Assembly: GCF_000317435.1 (NCBI RefSeq)
Contig: NC_019751.1
Span: 5,456,001-5,520,000, forward strand
DNA length: 64,000 nucleotides
Direction: 5' to 3'
DNA from: Calothrix sp. PCC 6303
GTDB lineage: Bacteria; Cyanobacteriota; Cyanobacteriia; Cyanobacteriales; Nostocaceae
Shown here piece by piece: positions 33,937-43,854 of this stretch. Numbering within the stretch: position 1 is the first letter of the stretch; each line of letters opens with the position of its first letter. The position numbers and the translations under genes are program-made. Under the pieces are notes generated by a model, which saw only the letters and a list, made by a program, of their open reading frames with translations, made no database searches and was not told the DNA's origin.

Positions 33937-36141
33937 ATGACAGCAACAACCCCAAAACCAACTTCAGCATATCCGGATTTCTGCGAAGGTATCCAATATT
34001 TTGGGGAATCGCTACCGGAATTTGCTAAATATGGAAAAGAGAGTGCAATATCTGGTGTTGCCGTCAACAGTAGTGATGATGCCGCAGTCTACCAAACAAT
34101 TCTCTATGCTGATGCACTGCGCTATTTAACTTTGCAAGTTACCGGAAGTAAAGCGTCAGGACACCCCGGCGGCTTTGCTAGTCAAGCAGAAGCTTATGCA
34201 GCTTTGGTCATGCTGGGCTACAAAAATATTATCACCGAAGTAGGACACCATGCCCCCGGATTTTATAGTGCCATGTTCTTAGATCGCTCCCTAGAAGACA
34301 TGGGTATTACTAACGTACAACAATTACGCGATCGCTTCCGCGAACAACATGGCTTATTAGGGCATCTTTCCGGTTATATTCCTGGTATTCTTGCACCTGC
34401 TGGACCTCTAGGACAAGGACAACATTTTGCCATGTCAGCAGCACTTCTCCATCGTGACAAGTTGTTTCCCTTCACAGTCGGGGATGGTGGTTTGGGTGAA
34501 CCCTACATCATGAGTTCCATGGGACATTTCCATACAGCTTACCCAGAAGTTACCAATTTTCTCCCTGTTTTGGTGTGGAATGGATTTAGTCAAGAACATC
34601 ACAGTATGGTTTCCACCAAAACTAACGCGGAGATGATTCAATATTGGCAAGGTAATGGTTTTGATGAAGTGATTTTGGTAGATGCCAAAGACTTTGATGA
34701 TCAAAATCAACCTGGTGACTACGTTGATGGTACTGCCTTCTCCTTTACCAAGAGAATGGAATTTACCAAAGCCATTTTAACAGAAGTAGATCGAGCGGCA
34801 AAATCTGCATTAGGTGGCAAACTCACCGTATTTATCATTAAACAACTCAAGGGAGCCGGAGTCCACGCCAGAGGTGCAAAATCCCATAACTTGTATCCCA
34901 AAGATACCTTAGATGCTCCCCATATAGCTGATACACTGAAAGCGATCGCACTTTCACCAGAAGCTTGGCAATTGGTACGCAGCAACTTGGAAAAAGCTGG
35001 TGGAGGTTCTGCATCCAAAACTGCCGTTACCGAATTTGAATTAGCAATAGCAGACATTGGTACTTTACCCCTAGAGGAATACGCAGTGGGAGGAGAAGCC
35101 AAAGTTGCCACCACCGCTATGGGAAGATTAGTTGGTATAGTAGGGCAAAAAGATAAGCAATTCATCGTCACCAACGCAGATGGAAATGAAGCATCGGGAA
35201 TTGCCAACATTAACCAGGCGTTGAAAATTAATCACCCTGTTAAAGATGATTTGTATAACCAAGCACCAGGTGGGCAAGTTTACGAACCCCTGAGTGAAGA
35301 TGCCTGTGCCGGACTAGCAGCAGGTTTGGCGTTGATGGGTGCCAGAACATTATGGTGTTCCTACGAGTCCTTTGCTATTAATGGGCTACCAATATGGCAA
35401 ACCGTCATCCAAGCCATGGCAGAATTACGCCGCCAAACCCCTTCAACTATTACTCTATACACAGCGGGAGCCTTAGAGCAAGGACGCAACGGCTGGACAC
35501 ACCAACGTCCAGAAATCGAAGCTTACTTTGCCGCAATGATGCGAAACGGGAATGTTTTCCCCCTATTTCCTTGCGATGCTAACAGTATTCAAGTTTGTTA
35601 CGATTGGGCATTAACAACTAAGAATAAAGGAATTGTGATTACTGCTAGTAAGTCACCTTTGGCAATTAGAACTACCTTTGCTCAGACAAAAGAAGGCTTA
35701 GAAAATGGTGCGGTGGTATTGCAAGAAACACCTGGAAATAAAATGGTAGTTTTTGCAGTTATTGGAGACATCACATTATTACCAGCCTACGAAGCTGCTA
35801 AAAAACTGCAAGAACAAGGTGTTGGAAGTCGGATAGTTTCTATTATTAATCCTCGCCGTTTGTATCGTGCTGATGATGTGGCTTGGAGTACCTGTTCGGA
35901 AGCTGACGGAGGCTTTTTGGATGATGCTAAATTCAATCAAATCTTTGGTGGAGATGCCTTAATTGGTGTCACAGGTGGTGCAGCGGCAATGCTGGAACCT
36001 ATCATGTTGCGAAGTACTTCTCCACGGGATACCTTTGCCTGGAAGCGTGGGGAAACTACCGCCAGTGCAGGTGAATTGATGGCGTTTAATGGTATTACTG
36101 CGGATGCATTAGTGAAGCGGGGAATTAGTTTGGTAGGGTAG
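33937..36141 (+). CDS. Thiamine-diphosphate enzyme of the transketolase/phosphoketolase superfamily
   Basis: I chose the ATG at 33937 (AAGG Shine-Dalgarno upstream), giving 734 residues. It has the transketolase-like SGHPGG (H76), GPLGQG and a TPP-binding GDGGLGEP (182-189) followed by an Asn in PVLVWNG. The middle domain, however, reads like phosphoketolase: YEPLSEDACAGLAAGLALMG, WCSYESFAINGLP, GRNGWTHQRPE (H522) and FPCDANS (about 544-550). Canonical transketolase is about 670 residues and phosphoketolase about 800. It is therefore either a divergent transketolase or a distinct ketolase. Substrates would be sugar phosphates, but neither activity is proven by sequence. It is monocistronic, with a convergent LRAT gene behind it. 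Confidence 0.8.
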   Translation: MTATTPKPTSAYPDFCEGIQYFGESLPEFAKYGKESAISGVAVNSSDDAAVYQTILYADALRYLTLQVTGSKASGHPGGFASQAEAYAALVMLGYKNIITEVGHHAPGFYSAMFLDRSLEDMGITNVQQLRDRFREQHGLLGHLSGYIPGILAPAGPLGQGQHFAMSAALLHRDKLFPFTVGDGGLGEPYIMSSMGHFHTAYPEVTNFLPVLVWNGFSQEHHSMVSTKTNAEMIQYWQGNGFDEVILVDAKDFDDQNQPGDYVDGTAFSFTKRMEFTKAILTEVDRAAKSALGGKLTVFIIKQLKGAGVHARGAKSHNLYPKDTLDAPHIADTLKAIALSPEAWQLVRSNLEKAGGGSASKTAVTEFELAIADIGTLPLEEYAVGGEAKVATTAMGRLVGIVGQKDKQFIVTNADGNEASGIANINQALKINHPVKDDLYNQAPGGQVYEPLSEDACAGLAAGLALMGARTLWCSYESFAINGLPIWQTVIQAMAELRRQTPSTITLYTAGALEQGRNGWTHQRPEIEAYFAAMMRNGNVFPLFPCDANSIQVCYDWALTTKNKGIVITASKSPLAIRTTFAQTKEGLENGAVVLQETPGNKMVVFAVIGDITLLPAYEAAKKLQEQGVGSRIVSIINPRRLYRADDVAWSTCSEADGGFLDDAKFNQIFGGDALIGVTGGAAAMLEPIMLRSTSPRDTFAWKRGETTASAGELMAFNGITADALVKRGISLVG

Positions 36142-36151
36142 AGATATTCCA

Positions 36152-36181
36152 TACCCCATTTAGGTTCATCCTGAGTGGGGT
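36152..36181. terminator. Hairpin between convergent genes
   Basis: ACCCCA and TGGGGT, with inner TTAGG/CCTGA pairing, form an imperfect hairpin at 36152-36181, directly between the stop codons of the TPP enzyme and the LRAT-type gene. It lacks a clear T-run on the plus strand. Confidence 0.45.
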
Positions 36182-36573
36182 TAGAAGAATCTTAGTTTAA
36201 TTTTACGTAGTTTAATTGTAGGGATTTTAATTTTAGGGATTTTAATCATATCCTTCACCTGTCTACTTTTATGTTTACCAGTCTTACACCAATATGTAAA
36301 ATGCTCACAATTATTTAAAATTAGATTATATTTACGTTCTCCTAACCTTTTCTTTGCTCTTTTAACTACACGTTCTGAGCAATAACATTTTTCATATTCT
36401 TGGATCTTAATACTTCTGCGTAGCCATTTATCCTTATATATCTTGCCGCGTCTTATTTTTCCATCCCAATAATGAATTACTCGATTATCGCCAATGTAAA
36501 TACCATGATGAGTAAACTTTTTACCTGTGACTTTTTCGCGCAAATAAATATATATGTGGTCGCCTTTTTCCAT
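36181..36573 (-). CDS. LRAT-domain (NlpC/P60 superfamily) protein
   Basis: A 130-residue protein with the lecithin:retinol acyltransferase-like permuted papain fold. The first His pair sits in FTHHGIYIGDNRVIHY (H22/H23 and H34), and the catalytic Cys is in the NNCEHF motif (C89), the signature of LRAT/H-rev107-type enzymes. Such proteins are thiol acyltransferases or phospholipases in animals; bacterial roles are mostly unknown. The C-terminus is very basic (KSRQVKDMIKIPKIKIPTIK) and could bind membranes or nucleic acid. It is on the same strand as, and 243 bases downstream of, the nuclease-like TPR gene. Confidence 0.82.
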   Translation of the reverse strand: MEKGDHIYIYLREKVTGKKFTHHGIYIGDNRVIHYWDGKIRRGKIYKDKWLRRSIKIQEYEKCYCSERVVKRAKKRLGERKYNLILNNCEHFTYWCKTGKHKSRQVKDMIKIPKIKIPTIKLRKIKLRFF

Positions 36574-36816
36574 TTGAGTTACATTTTAATTATCCCCGAT
36601 TATTCTGTTGTAAATGTAAAACAATATTTTTGACATGACGTAAATACGGAAAAACCTATTAAATTTAGATAAATATTAGTTGTTTAAGTTATTCCAGGCT
36701 GCGGAGGCAACCTTTGCCCGTGTGAATAAATAGGGCTTGCTGTTCACGTAGCGCAACATTAACTGTAAAAGTCGTATTGAAACCAATATATTTTGAGCTT
36801 ATCTAAAAGCCAAATA

Positions 36817-38379
36817 TTAAAAATCTAAAATATCTAAAGATTCTTCGATTTCTAAATCTAAAATTTGTTCCTTTGCACTTTTATGTTCAGCTAATTTTCC
36901 TTCCTGACGATATAATTCTGTCGCTTTTTCAAAGTCTTCAATAGCACCTTGCTTATCTCCTGATTCCCGACGCAAATTCCCACGACTAAAATAAGCTTCA
37001 GCATCATAGGGATTAATCTTAATTACTTGGTTATAATCATCCAAAGCGCCTTTAATATCAGCCATGTCGTACTTAACATTCGCACGATTGTAGTAAATAT
37101 CTGCATCATGGGGATTAATTTGTAAAGCGCTTGTGTAATCTTGAATTGCACCAGTAAAATCGCCAATATCATAGCGAGAGTTGCCACGATTGCGAAAACC
37201 TTCAACATCTTCAGGATGAATACCAATAGGCTGTAAATACTCCTGATTCTCAGCTATGATGGGATTTAGCTTCATTGCTTGATGATAATCCTCGATAGCA
37301 CCTTGATTATCTCCCAAGCGCGATCGCACTTCTGCACGGTGAACGTAAATTCGTGCATCGTGGGGGTTAATTTGCAACGCTTGGGTGAATAGTGCGATCG
37401 CATTCTCCAATTCACCTCCTTGATATCGTGCTAAACCTAGTTTGTGTAATGCCTGGAGATGATGAGGATTCAGACTAACTACCTTTACTAAATCCCTAAT
37501 TGCTTCATCATAATCTTTTAGATGATATTTAGATAAACCAATTTTATAGTAAATTTCTGAATTATCTATATCTAACTTTAAAGCTTCCTGATATCTAGAA
37601 ACTGCCACTTCGTAGTTACCCCTAGCAAAATGATCGTCCCCTGTTTTCAGATATGAATTAATTAACTCTGCTAAACTCTGACTAGGATTTTTATCCTCCT
37701 CAGAAACAGCTATCTTTTGCGAATTTCTAACAAACTCATCTCCTGGATATTTTTTCCGATTCAGTAAACCTTGAGAATTGCTAGAAAACTCTTGTAAATA
37801 ACAACTCAAACCACCACCATAAAGCAACTGTTCAATTCCAAAAGAAATTCTTCCAGTTCGCAACTTAATCATTGCTGTTGGTAAAAAACCCGCTAAAATC
37901 ATGTGGTACTGTGATTGCGCTTCATGAACATTTTCCTGAATTAAGACACACACAATCACCGCATTTTTAGCTACTTCCTCTGCACTTACCGACCATGTTA
38001 CTCGATCAATGCTTCCATATCTTGATTTTACCTCCACACCCACCAAGGGATTCCCACTCAGGGTAAAATCAACATTTCCATCACCACCAATCCGCTTCTC
38101 ATAGTCAACTTCAGTAATTAAACCTGCTAATCTTTCCCGAACAACCTCTTCTCCCAACTTCCCCTTCAAAAAGCTAATAAAGACATCTCTTACCGGAGAA
38201 ACCCGTTTATATTTTTCCGCCATTTGCCAGCAGAAATCCCGTAAACCCCTCAATCTCTCACCAGAGATGACGGTTAATTCACTATGCTGTCCCTCAATTT
38301 GACAGTGCAGCAACGAACCTGATAACAACCGACTTAAAAAATCTGATTGCAGCGATCGCAGTAGGGTAATCCAGTCCAT
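36817..38379 (-). CDS. PD-(D/E)XK nuclease-like domain fused to TPR repeats
   Basis: A 520-residue protein. The N-terminal ~190 residues show the core of a PD-(D/E)XK fold: GKLGEEVV (E78 in the first helix), GNVDFTL (D104) and VGVEVKSRYGS (E116 and K118 as the E-x-K pair). From about residue 240 to 500 there are seven or eight TPR units, recognisable by repeated INPHDA-IYYNRANVKYDMADIKGALDDY-like patterns. There is no signal peptide or membrane helix. Family knowledge says such a domain may be an active nuclease or a structural relative; the TPR part would bind a protein partner. I cannot name a characterised homologue. Confidence 0.75.
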   Translation of the reverse strand: MDWITLLRSLQSDFLSRLLSGSLLHCQIEGQHSELTVISGERLRGLRDFCWQMAEKYKRVSPVRDVFISFLKGKLGEEVVRERLAGLITEVDYEKRIGGDGNVDFTLSGNPLVGVEVKSRYGSIDRVTWSVSAEEVAKNAVIVCVLIQENVHEAQSQYHMILAGFLPTAMIKLRTGRISFGIEQLLYGGGLSCYLQEFSSNSQGLLNRKKYPGDEFVRNSQKIAVSEEDKNPSQSLAELINSYLKTGDDHFARGNYEVAVSRYQEALKLDIDNSEIYYKIGLSKYHLKDYDEAIRDLVKVVSLNPHHLQALHKLGLARYQGGELENAIALFTQALQINPHDARIYVHRAEVRSRLGDNQGAIEDYHQAMKLNPIIAENQEYLQPIGIHPEDVEGFRNRGNSRYDIGDFTGAIQDYTSALQINPHDADIYYNRANVKYDMADIKGALDDYNQVIKINPYDAEAYFSRGNLRRESGDKQGAIEDFEKATELYRQEGKLAEHKSAKEQILDLEIEESLDILDF

Positions 38380-38490
38380 TCCGTTGATACTTCTGCAAGC
38401 CTATATAGTTAAGTCATTTTACTTAAAAATGAAACACAGTAAAATATCCTTTATTGATTCTTTAATAATCTAGATAATAATTCGCTAACA

Positions 38491-38525
38491 ACAAAAAAGC
38501 GTCCCCAATAGGGGACGCTTTCTTG
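38491..38525 (-). terminator. Terminator of the downstream psbA gene
   Basis: On the minus strand AAAGCGTCCCC and GGGGACGCTTT form an 11-bp perfect stem with the loop TATT, followed by TTTTTT. It begins 51 bases after the psbA stop codon (38572). Confidence 0.92.
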
Positions 38526-38571
38526 AACATTCAAAGACTTTATTTGCCAGTCTTCAAACTAACTATTAAAC

Positions 38572-39651
38572 TTAACCATTGATTGCTGGAGCGCTAACTG
38601 CTACAGGAACTTCTAAACCAGCAGCCAAATCCAGTGGGAAGTTGTGAGCATTACGCTCGTGCATTACTTCCATACCCAAGTTAGCGCGGTTGATTACATC
38701 AGCCCAAGTATTGATTACATGACCTTGTGTATCAAGTACTGATTGGTTGAAGTTGAAACCATTCAGGTTGAATGCCATGGTGCTGATACCTAAAGCAGTA
38801 AACCAGATACCAATTACGGGCCAAGCACCTAACAAGAAGTGTAAGCTACGGCTGTTGTTAAATGATGCGTATTGGAAAATCAAACGACCGAAGTAACCGT
38901 GTGCTGCAACAATGTTGTAGGTTTCTTCTTCTTGACCGAATACGTAACCGTAGTTCAATGATTCGGTTTCAGTTGTTTCACGTACCAAGCTGGAGGTCAC
39001 TAGTGAACCATGCATTGCACTGAACAACGAACCACCGAACACACCAGCCACACCTAACATGTGGAAGGGGTGCATCAAGATGTTGTGTTCTGCTTGGAAT
39101 ACCAACATGAAGTTGAAGGTTCCAGCGATACCCAAAGGCATACCATCAGAGAATGAACCTTGACCGATGGGGTAAATTAAGAACACAGAGGTTGCAGCCG
39201 CTACAGGTGCAGAGTAAGCTACGCAAATCCAAGGACGCATTCCTAAGCGGTAGCTAAGTTCCCACTGACGACCCATCCAGCAAAAAATACCGATGAGGAA
39301 GTGGAAACAAACAAGCTGGTAAGGACCACCATTGTAGAGCCATTCATCCATCGAAGCGGCTTCCCAAATTGGGTAAAAGTGCAAGCCGATGGCGTTGGAT
39401 GAGGGTACAACTGCACCAGAAATAATGTTGTTACCGTAGATTAAAGATCCAGCAACAGGCTCGCGGATACCATCAATATCTACAGGTGGTGCAGCGATAA
39501 AACCAATGATGAAGCAGATTACAGCTGAAAGAAGGGTAGGGATCATCAATACACCGAACCAACCTACATATATGCGGTTTTCGGTGCTAGTAATCCACTC
39601 GCAGAAATTATCCCATCGACTGCTTTCGCGTCTTCTTATTGTTGTGGTCAT
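38572..39651 (-). CDS. psbA: Photosystem II D1 protein, Gln130 form
   Basis: A 359-residue D1 protein, the reaction-centre subunit that binds P680, pheophytin, QB and the Mn4CaO5 cluster. All usual Mn ligands are present (the Asp of FSDGMPLG, Glu of FQAEHN, and the C-terminal HE, H, D and the end LDLA). One residue is missing near the N-terminus relative to the neighbour copy, so positions shift by one. At the place of residue 130 it has Gln ([10 protein letters not shown]), the low-light-type residue next to pheophytin. It has further differences: Trp for Tyr126, Cys for Val116, Leu for Gln233 and Val for Lys238. It has its own terminator and probably its own promoter. Confidence 0.97.
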   Translation of the reverse strand: MTTTIRRRESSRWDNFCEWITSTENRIYVGWFGVLMIPTLLSAVICFIIGFIAAPPVDIDGIREPVAGSLIYGNNIISGAVVPSSNAIGLHFYPIWEAASMDEWLYNGGPYQLVCFHFLIGIFCWMGRQWELSYRLGMRPWICVAYSAPVAAATSVFLIYPIGQGSFSDGMPLGIAGTFNFMLVFQAEHNILMHPFHMLGVAGVFGGSLFSAMHGSLVTSSLVRETTETESLNYGYVFGQEEETYNIVAAHGYFGRLIFQYASFNNSRSLHFLLGAWPVIGIWFTALGISTMAFNLNGFNFNQSVLDTQGHVINTWADVINRANLGMEVMHERNAHNFPLDLAAGLEVPVAVSAPAING

Positions 39652-40236
39652 GATTGTATGGATTATAAATTTTCTGACATACTCAACACACTGTCTTTTT
39701 CAGGGTCAGTGTGGTTTTCTCAGCAACTCTTCTATGAAGAAATTAACTGTTCACGTATCGTCTCCCTTGGCTTAGTCTGTCCATAGGAGATGAGAAAATT
39801 TAAAGTCTATAAGACTTTTGGATTTCCAGGTAAAAGCAATTCAAGTTATAATTGCCAACTTGTCTATATAGGCAAGTTAATGATGAATGAGATTCACTTC
39901 CACATGATCTTATTAAAAAAATAAATTAGCACATGGATATTTTGTGATTGCTCATACATATATTTATTACATTAATTTCTTACATTGATCAAATTGCAAT
40001 TGTTACGATTTAGAAATAATTTACCAATAAAAAATATCAGCTTTATTAACTAATGTAAACTTAGCCACTATTAAGGGAAATATAATTAATTTTTACTAAC
40101 ACAAAATTATATTGTTTCTCTTTGTTACAAGTTTTAGAGAGTCGTAACCACGTAAAAAGCGCCTTCTCACACGAGAAGGCGCTCTTCGTTAGCTAATTAA
40201 CTTAGCTTAATTTATCTAGACTATACCAGCGGAATA
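39652..40236. promoter_or_regulatory. Promoter region of the downstream psbA gene
   Basis: The 585-base AT-rich spacer holds no gene. The upstream psbA gene's terminator lies at 40153-40188. A near-perfect 22-base palindrome, AACTTGTCTATATAGGCAAGTT (39857-39878, split for reading as AACTTG-TCTATATAGG-CAAGTT), sits 206-228 bases upstream of the start codon and could be a regulator site. I cannot place -35 and -10 boxes reliably. Confidence 0.5.
40153..40188 (-). terminator. Terminator of the upstream psbA gene
   Basis: AGCGCCTTCTC (40158-40168) and GAGAAGGCGCT (40173-40183) form an 11-bp perfect stem with the loop ACAC, read on the minus strand as hairpin plus TTTTTA. It separates transcription of the two psbA genes. 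Confidence 0.92.
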
Positions 40237-41319
40237 TTAACCGTTGATAGCAGGTGCAGATAATGCAACAGGTGAAGCATCACCAGCAGCCAAGTCTAAG
40301 GGGAAGTTGTGAGCGTTACGCTCGTGCATTACTTCCATACCTAGGTTAGCCCGGTTGATTACGTCTGCCCATGTGTTGATGACGCGACCTTGGGTGTCAA
40401 TTACTGATTGGTTGAAGTTGAATCCGTTCAGGTTGAATGCCATGGTGCTGATTCCCAAGCTGGTGAACCAGATTCCTACTACTGGCCATGCTGCTAACAA
40501 GAAGTGTAAGCTGCGGCTGTTGTTGAAGGATGCGTATTGGAAGATTAGACGACCGAAGTAGCCGTGTGCTGCAACGATGTTGTAGGTCTCTTCTTCTTGA
40601 CCGAATTTGTAACCGTAGTTTTGGCTTTCGGTTTCGGTTGTTTCACGTACTAAGGAGGAGGTTACTAGTGAACCGTGCATTGCACTGAACAATGAACCAC
40701 CGAATACCCCTGCTACTCCTAACTGGTGGAAGGGGTGCATCAAGATGTTATGTTCTGCTTGGAATACCAACATGAAGTTGAATGTTCCTGAGATGCCTAA
40801 GGGCATACCATCTGAGAATGAACCTTGTCCGATTGGGTAGATTAAGAATACTGCGGTTGCTGCTGCTACTGGTGCTGAGTATGCTACGCAGATCCAAGGA
40901 CGCATTCCTAAGCGGTAGGATAATTCCCACTCACGTCCCATGTAGCAGAATACGCCGATGAGGAAGTGGAATACTACTAGTTGGTAAGGACCACCATTGT
41001 ACAACCACTCATCTAGGGATGCTGCTTCCCAAATTGGGTAGAAGTGAAGTCCAATTGCGTTGGATGAAGGAACAACTGCACCGGAAATGATGTTGTTTCC
41101 GTACATCAAGGAACCTGCTACTGGTTCACGGATTCCGTCGATGTCTACTGGGGGTGCTGCGATGAAGGCTACGATGAAGCAGGTTGTTGCTGCAAGTAGG
41201 GTTGGGATCATCAATACGCCGAACCAGCCGATGTATAGACGGTTTTCTGTGCTGGCAATCCAGTTACAGAATTGTTCCCATACGTTGGCGCTTTCGCGTC
41301 TTTGTAAGGTTGTGGTCAT
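40237..41319 (-). CDS. psbA: Photosystem II D1 protein, Glu130 form
   Basis: A 360-residue D1 protein with the standard length and numbering. E130 ([12 protein letters not shown]) marks the form that in many cyanobacteria is produced under high light and changes the pheophytin environment. Mn-cluster ligands D170, E189, H332, E333, H337, D342 and the terminal Ala after processing are all conserved; the C-terminal extension [12 protein letters not shown] is the peptide removed by CtpA. The Met at 199 found in most D1 is Gln (HPFHQLG). It is separated from the Gln130 copy by 585 bases and a terminator, so each can be regulated alone. Confidence 0.97.
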   Translation of the reverse strand: MTTTLQRRESANVWEQFCNWIASTENRLYIGWFGVLMIPTLLAATTCFIVAFIAAPPVDIDGIREPVAGSLMYGNNIISGAVVPSSNAIGLHFYPIWEAASLDEWLYNGGPYQLVVFHFLIGVFCYMGREWELSYRLGMRPWICVAYSAPVAAATAVFLIYPIGQGSFSDGMPLGISGTFNFMLVFQAEHNILMHPFHQLGVAGVFGGSLFSAMHGSLVTSSLVRETTETESQNYGYKFGQEEETYNIVAAHGYFGRLIFQYASFNNSRSLHFLLAAWPVVGIWFTSLGISTMAFNLNGFNFNQSVIDTQGRVINTWADVINRANLGMEVMHERNAHNFPLDLAAGDASPVALSAPAING

Positions 41320-41592
41320 TGTTTTATAATTGCTTTATTTTTGTATGATTCGGTGCGGTTTTCCTCACCTGATATTAATTTACACTACTTTACATAAATA
41401 GTAGTGAATACTCACTATCATATTATATTATGTCTTAAATTAACTTTACTTATATTAATCAAGATGAGAGCGACTAGCTCACACCATTCCAAAAATTATC
41501 TTGTGAAAAAACACTAAAAACTAAAATAAAGAGGAGCGCAAAGTCTTGCACCCCTCTTCAAGAGAAATTTATAGTTTTTGGCGGTTAAATCA
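41320..41592. promoter_or_regulatory. psbA promoter region and lepA terminator
   Basis: On the minus strand an imperfect hairpin at about 41533-41560 (GAGGGGTGCAA against TTGCGCTCCTC, then TTTATTTTAG) lies 33 bases after the lepA stop and probably ends its transcript. The AT-rich remainder (41320-41480) should hold the psbA promoter; TTTACA-like and TAATAT-like boxes occur, but I will not fix them. Confidence 0.55.
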
Positions 41593-43401
41593 TTATTGTT
41601 CTAGCTTCAATACAGCCATAAAAGCTTCTTGAGGAACATCAACAGTACCTACAGCCTTCATCCGCTTTTTACCCTTGGCTTGTTTTTGCAAAAGTTTCTT
41701 TTTTCGACTAATGTCGCCACCATAGCATTTGGCAAGTACATCTTTCCTGAGGGCAGGAATATGTTCGCTAGCTATGACTTTGCTGCCAATTGTGGCTTGG
41801 ATGGGAACTTTAAATTGGTGACGGGGGATTAACTCCTTAAGTTTTTCAGCCATTCCACGTCCAACGTTGTAAGCCTTATCGCGGTGGACAATCATGGCTA
41901 AAGAGTCAACAGGATCGCCATTAATCATGATATCTAACTTAACTAGGGGGTTTTCCCGATAGCCAATTAAGTTATATTCCATGCTGGCATAACCACGCGA
42001 TCGCGACTTCATTTGATCGAAGAAATCGGTGACAACTTCAGCTAAGGGCAACTCATAAGTTAAGGTTGTCCGTCCTTGGGTGAGATACTTCATATCTTTG
42101 AAAATCCCGCGACGGTTTTGGGATAACTCCATCAAACTACCCACGTAGGTTTCCGGGGTAATCATCTCAACTTTAACGTACGGTTCTTCAATGCGATCGC
42201 GTTCGTTAGGAGATGGCAAATGGCTGGGATTATCTATATATAACTCTTCACCTTTGAGCGTAATCACCTTGTAAACTACAGAAGGCGCAGTGATAATCAA
42301 ATCCAGATTATATTCTCGTTCCAAGCGCTCTTGCACGATTTCCATGTGCAACAAACCTAGGAACCCGCAACGGAAACCAAAACCCATCGCGCTGGAAGTT
42401 TCTGGTTCAAAATGTAGTGCTGCGTCATTTAGCTTCAGTTTATCTAAGGCTTCCCTTAAATCTTCAAACTGATCCGCATCAATGGGAAACATCCCACAAA
42501 ATACCATGGGATTGGCTTCGGTATAACCAGGTAAAGCTGTGGGGGCTTTTTTATTTACCAACGTGATGGTGTCTCCAACCCGCGCATCAGTCACAGCTTT
42601 AATTGCAGCAGCGAAATAACCAACTTCCCCAGCATGAAGTTCATCAACAGGCTTCTGAGTTGGTGATAACACACCCAGTTCGTCTATTTGGAATTCCTTA
42701 CCCGATGCCATCAAATAGACTTTATCACCTTTTTTAACCGTACCATCCATAACTCGGAAGTAAACGATTACACCCCGGTAGCTATCGTAATAGCTATCAA
42801 ATATGAGCGCTCGCAAAGGTTGGTCTATTGTATTTTTAGGGTGTGGAACCTTTTCTACTACAGTTTCCAGAATCTCATCAATACCGATACCTTCTTTTGC
42901 TGAGGCAAGGATCGCATTACTACAATCTAAGCCAATAATTTCTTCAATTTCCCCAGCTACTCGATCTGGTTCTGCCCCTGGTAAATCGATTTTATTGAGT
43001 ACGGGAATAATTTCCAGATTATGTTCTAGGGCTAAATAAACATTCGCCAAAGTTTGTGCCTCAACCCCTTGGGATGCATCTACAACTAATAATGCACCCT
43101 CACAAGCAGCGAGACTACGGGAAACTTCATAGGAAAAGTCTACGTGTCCTGGAGTATCAATTAAATTTAGAACATATTCTTGCCCGTCTTTAGCTTTATA
43201 GTTCATACGGGCAGCTTGCAACTTGATTGTAATGCCACGCTCCCGTTCCAAATCCATATTGTCGAGAAATTGCTCCTTCATTTGCCGTTGCTCTACAGTT
43301 CCAGTCACTTGGAGCAAGCGATCGGCTAGAGTAGATTTCCCGTGGTCAATGTGAGCAATAATACAAAAATTACGAATGCGATCAGCGGGAACGTCAGTCA
43401 T
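41593..43401 (-). CDS. lepA: Elongation factor 4 (ribosomal back-translocase)
   Basis: A 602-residue translational GTPase of the LepA/EF4 family. G1 is AHIDHGKST (16-24), the G2/switch region includes [10 protein letters not shown]3 is DTPGHVDF and G4 is NKID. The C-terminal LepA-specific domain is present: [45 protein letters not shown]. Length equals that of other cyanobacterial LepA proteins. It ends in a basic tail as the family does. The gene follows no visible operon partner. Confidence 0.97.
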   Translation of the reverse strand: MTDVPADRIRNFCIIAHIDHGKSTLADRLLQVTGTVEQRQMKEQFLDNMDLERERGITIKLQAARMNYKAKDGQEYVLNLIDTPGHVDFSYEVSRSLAACEGALLVVDASQGVEAQTLANVYLALEHNLEIIPVLNKIDLPGAEPDRVAGEIEEIIGLDCSNAILASAKEGIGIDEILETVVEKVPHPKNTIDQPLRALIFDSYYDSYRGVIVYFRVMDGTVKKGDKVYLMASGKEFQIDELGVLSPTQKPVDELHAGEVGYFAAAIKAVTDARVGDTITLVNKKAPTALPGYTEANPMVFCGMFPIDADQFEDLREALDKLKLNDAALHFEPETSSAMGFGFRCGFLGLLHMEIVQERLEREYNLDLIITAPSVVYKVITLKGEELYIDNPSHLPSPNERDRIEEPYVKVEMITPETYVGSLMELSQNRRGIFKDMKYLTQGRTTLTYELPLAEVVTDFFDQMKSRSRGYASMEYNLIGYRENPLVKLDIMINGDPVDSLAMIVHRDKAYNVGRGMAEKLKELIPRHQFKVPIQATIGSKVIASEHIPALRKDVLAKCYGGDISRKKKLLQKQAKGKKRMKAVGTVDVPQEAFMAVLKLEQ

Positions 43402-43854
43402 ATACTTAATTTGCTGTCTTTAGCAACCAAAGGAAAGAAAGAGGAAGATACTTAACGTATTTTAATGGTTATTCGTCCGAACGGTGATAATTAGAAATGA
43501 GGGAATATGAAGAAGCAGGAGAAAAAGGAGTAGGGAGAATGCTTATGGTGCCTAACAAAGTGTCAGTAAGTAGGATTAAGAGTCACAATCCCCCTTCTCC
43601 CCTGCCTCTTTTTGGGGCACCCTTGACAAAATTTTATAAAGTCTGCTTGTGGATTCTGGTATTCAACAACTAGAAGCGTACAATAAACATGACGAATCGC
43701 TACAAGATGTAAATAACATTGGCATCAGCATATTTTCCGATCACCAAAGTATTATGCTGTTCCGTAGCGATTTTTGCAGAACATCGTTGATAGAAGACTC
43801 AACCAACTTTCTGGATATAGTTTCTAAGAAAATTAATTTAAGGTACATCAACCA
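43402..43854. other. Intergenic region between lepA and the RHH-like gene
   Basis: Contains polypurine and polypyrimidine tracts like those at 18716-18960 (AGGAGAAAAAGGAGTAGGGAG at 43518-43538, with CCCTTCTCCCCTGCCTCTTT at 43592-43611 as partial complement). A 69-codon open frame from a GTG at 43649 overlaps the next gene by four bases, but I do not trust it (see rejected). Confidence 0.45.

Noticed and set aside
38572-39651. The Gln130 psbA as a rogue, chlorophyll f synthase, low-oxygen or far-red D1
   Set aside because: All Mn ligands are present, Gly80, Phe158 and Thr286 are of the ordinary type, and residues 119-120 are Phe-Leu as in normal D1.
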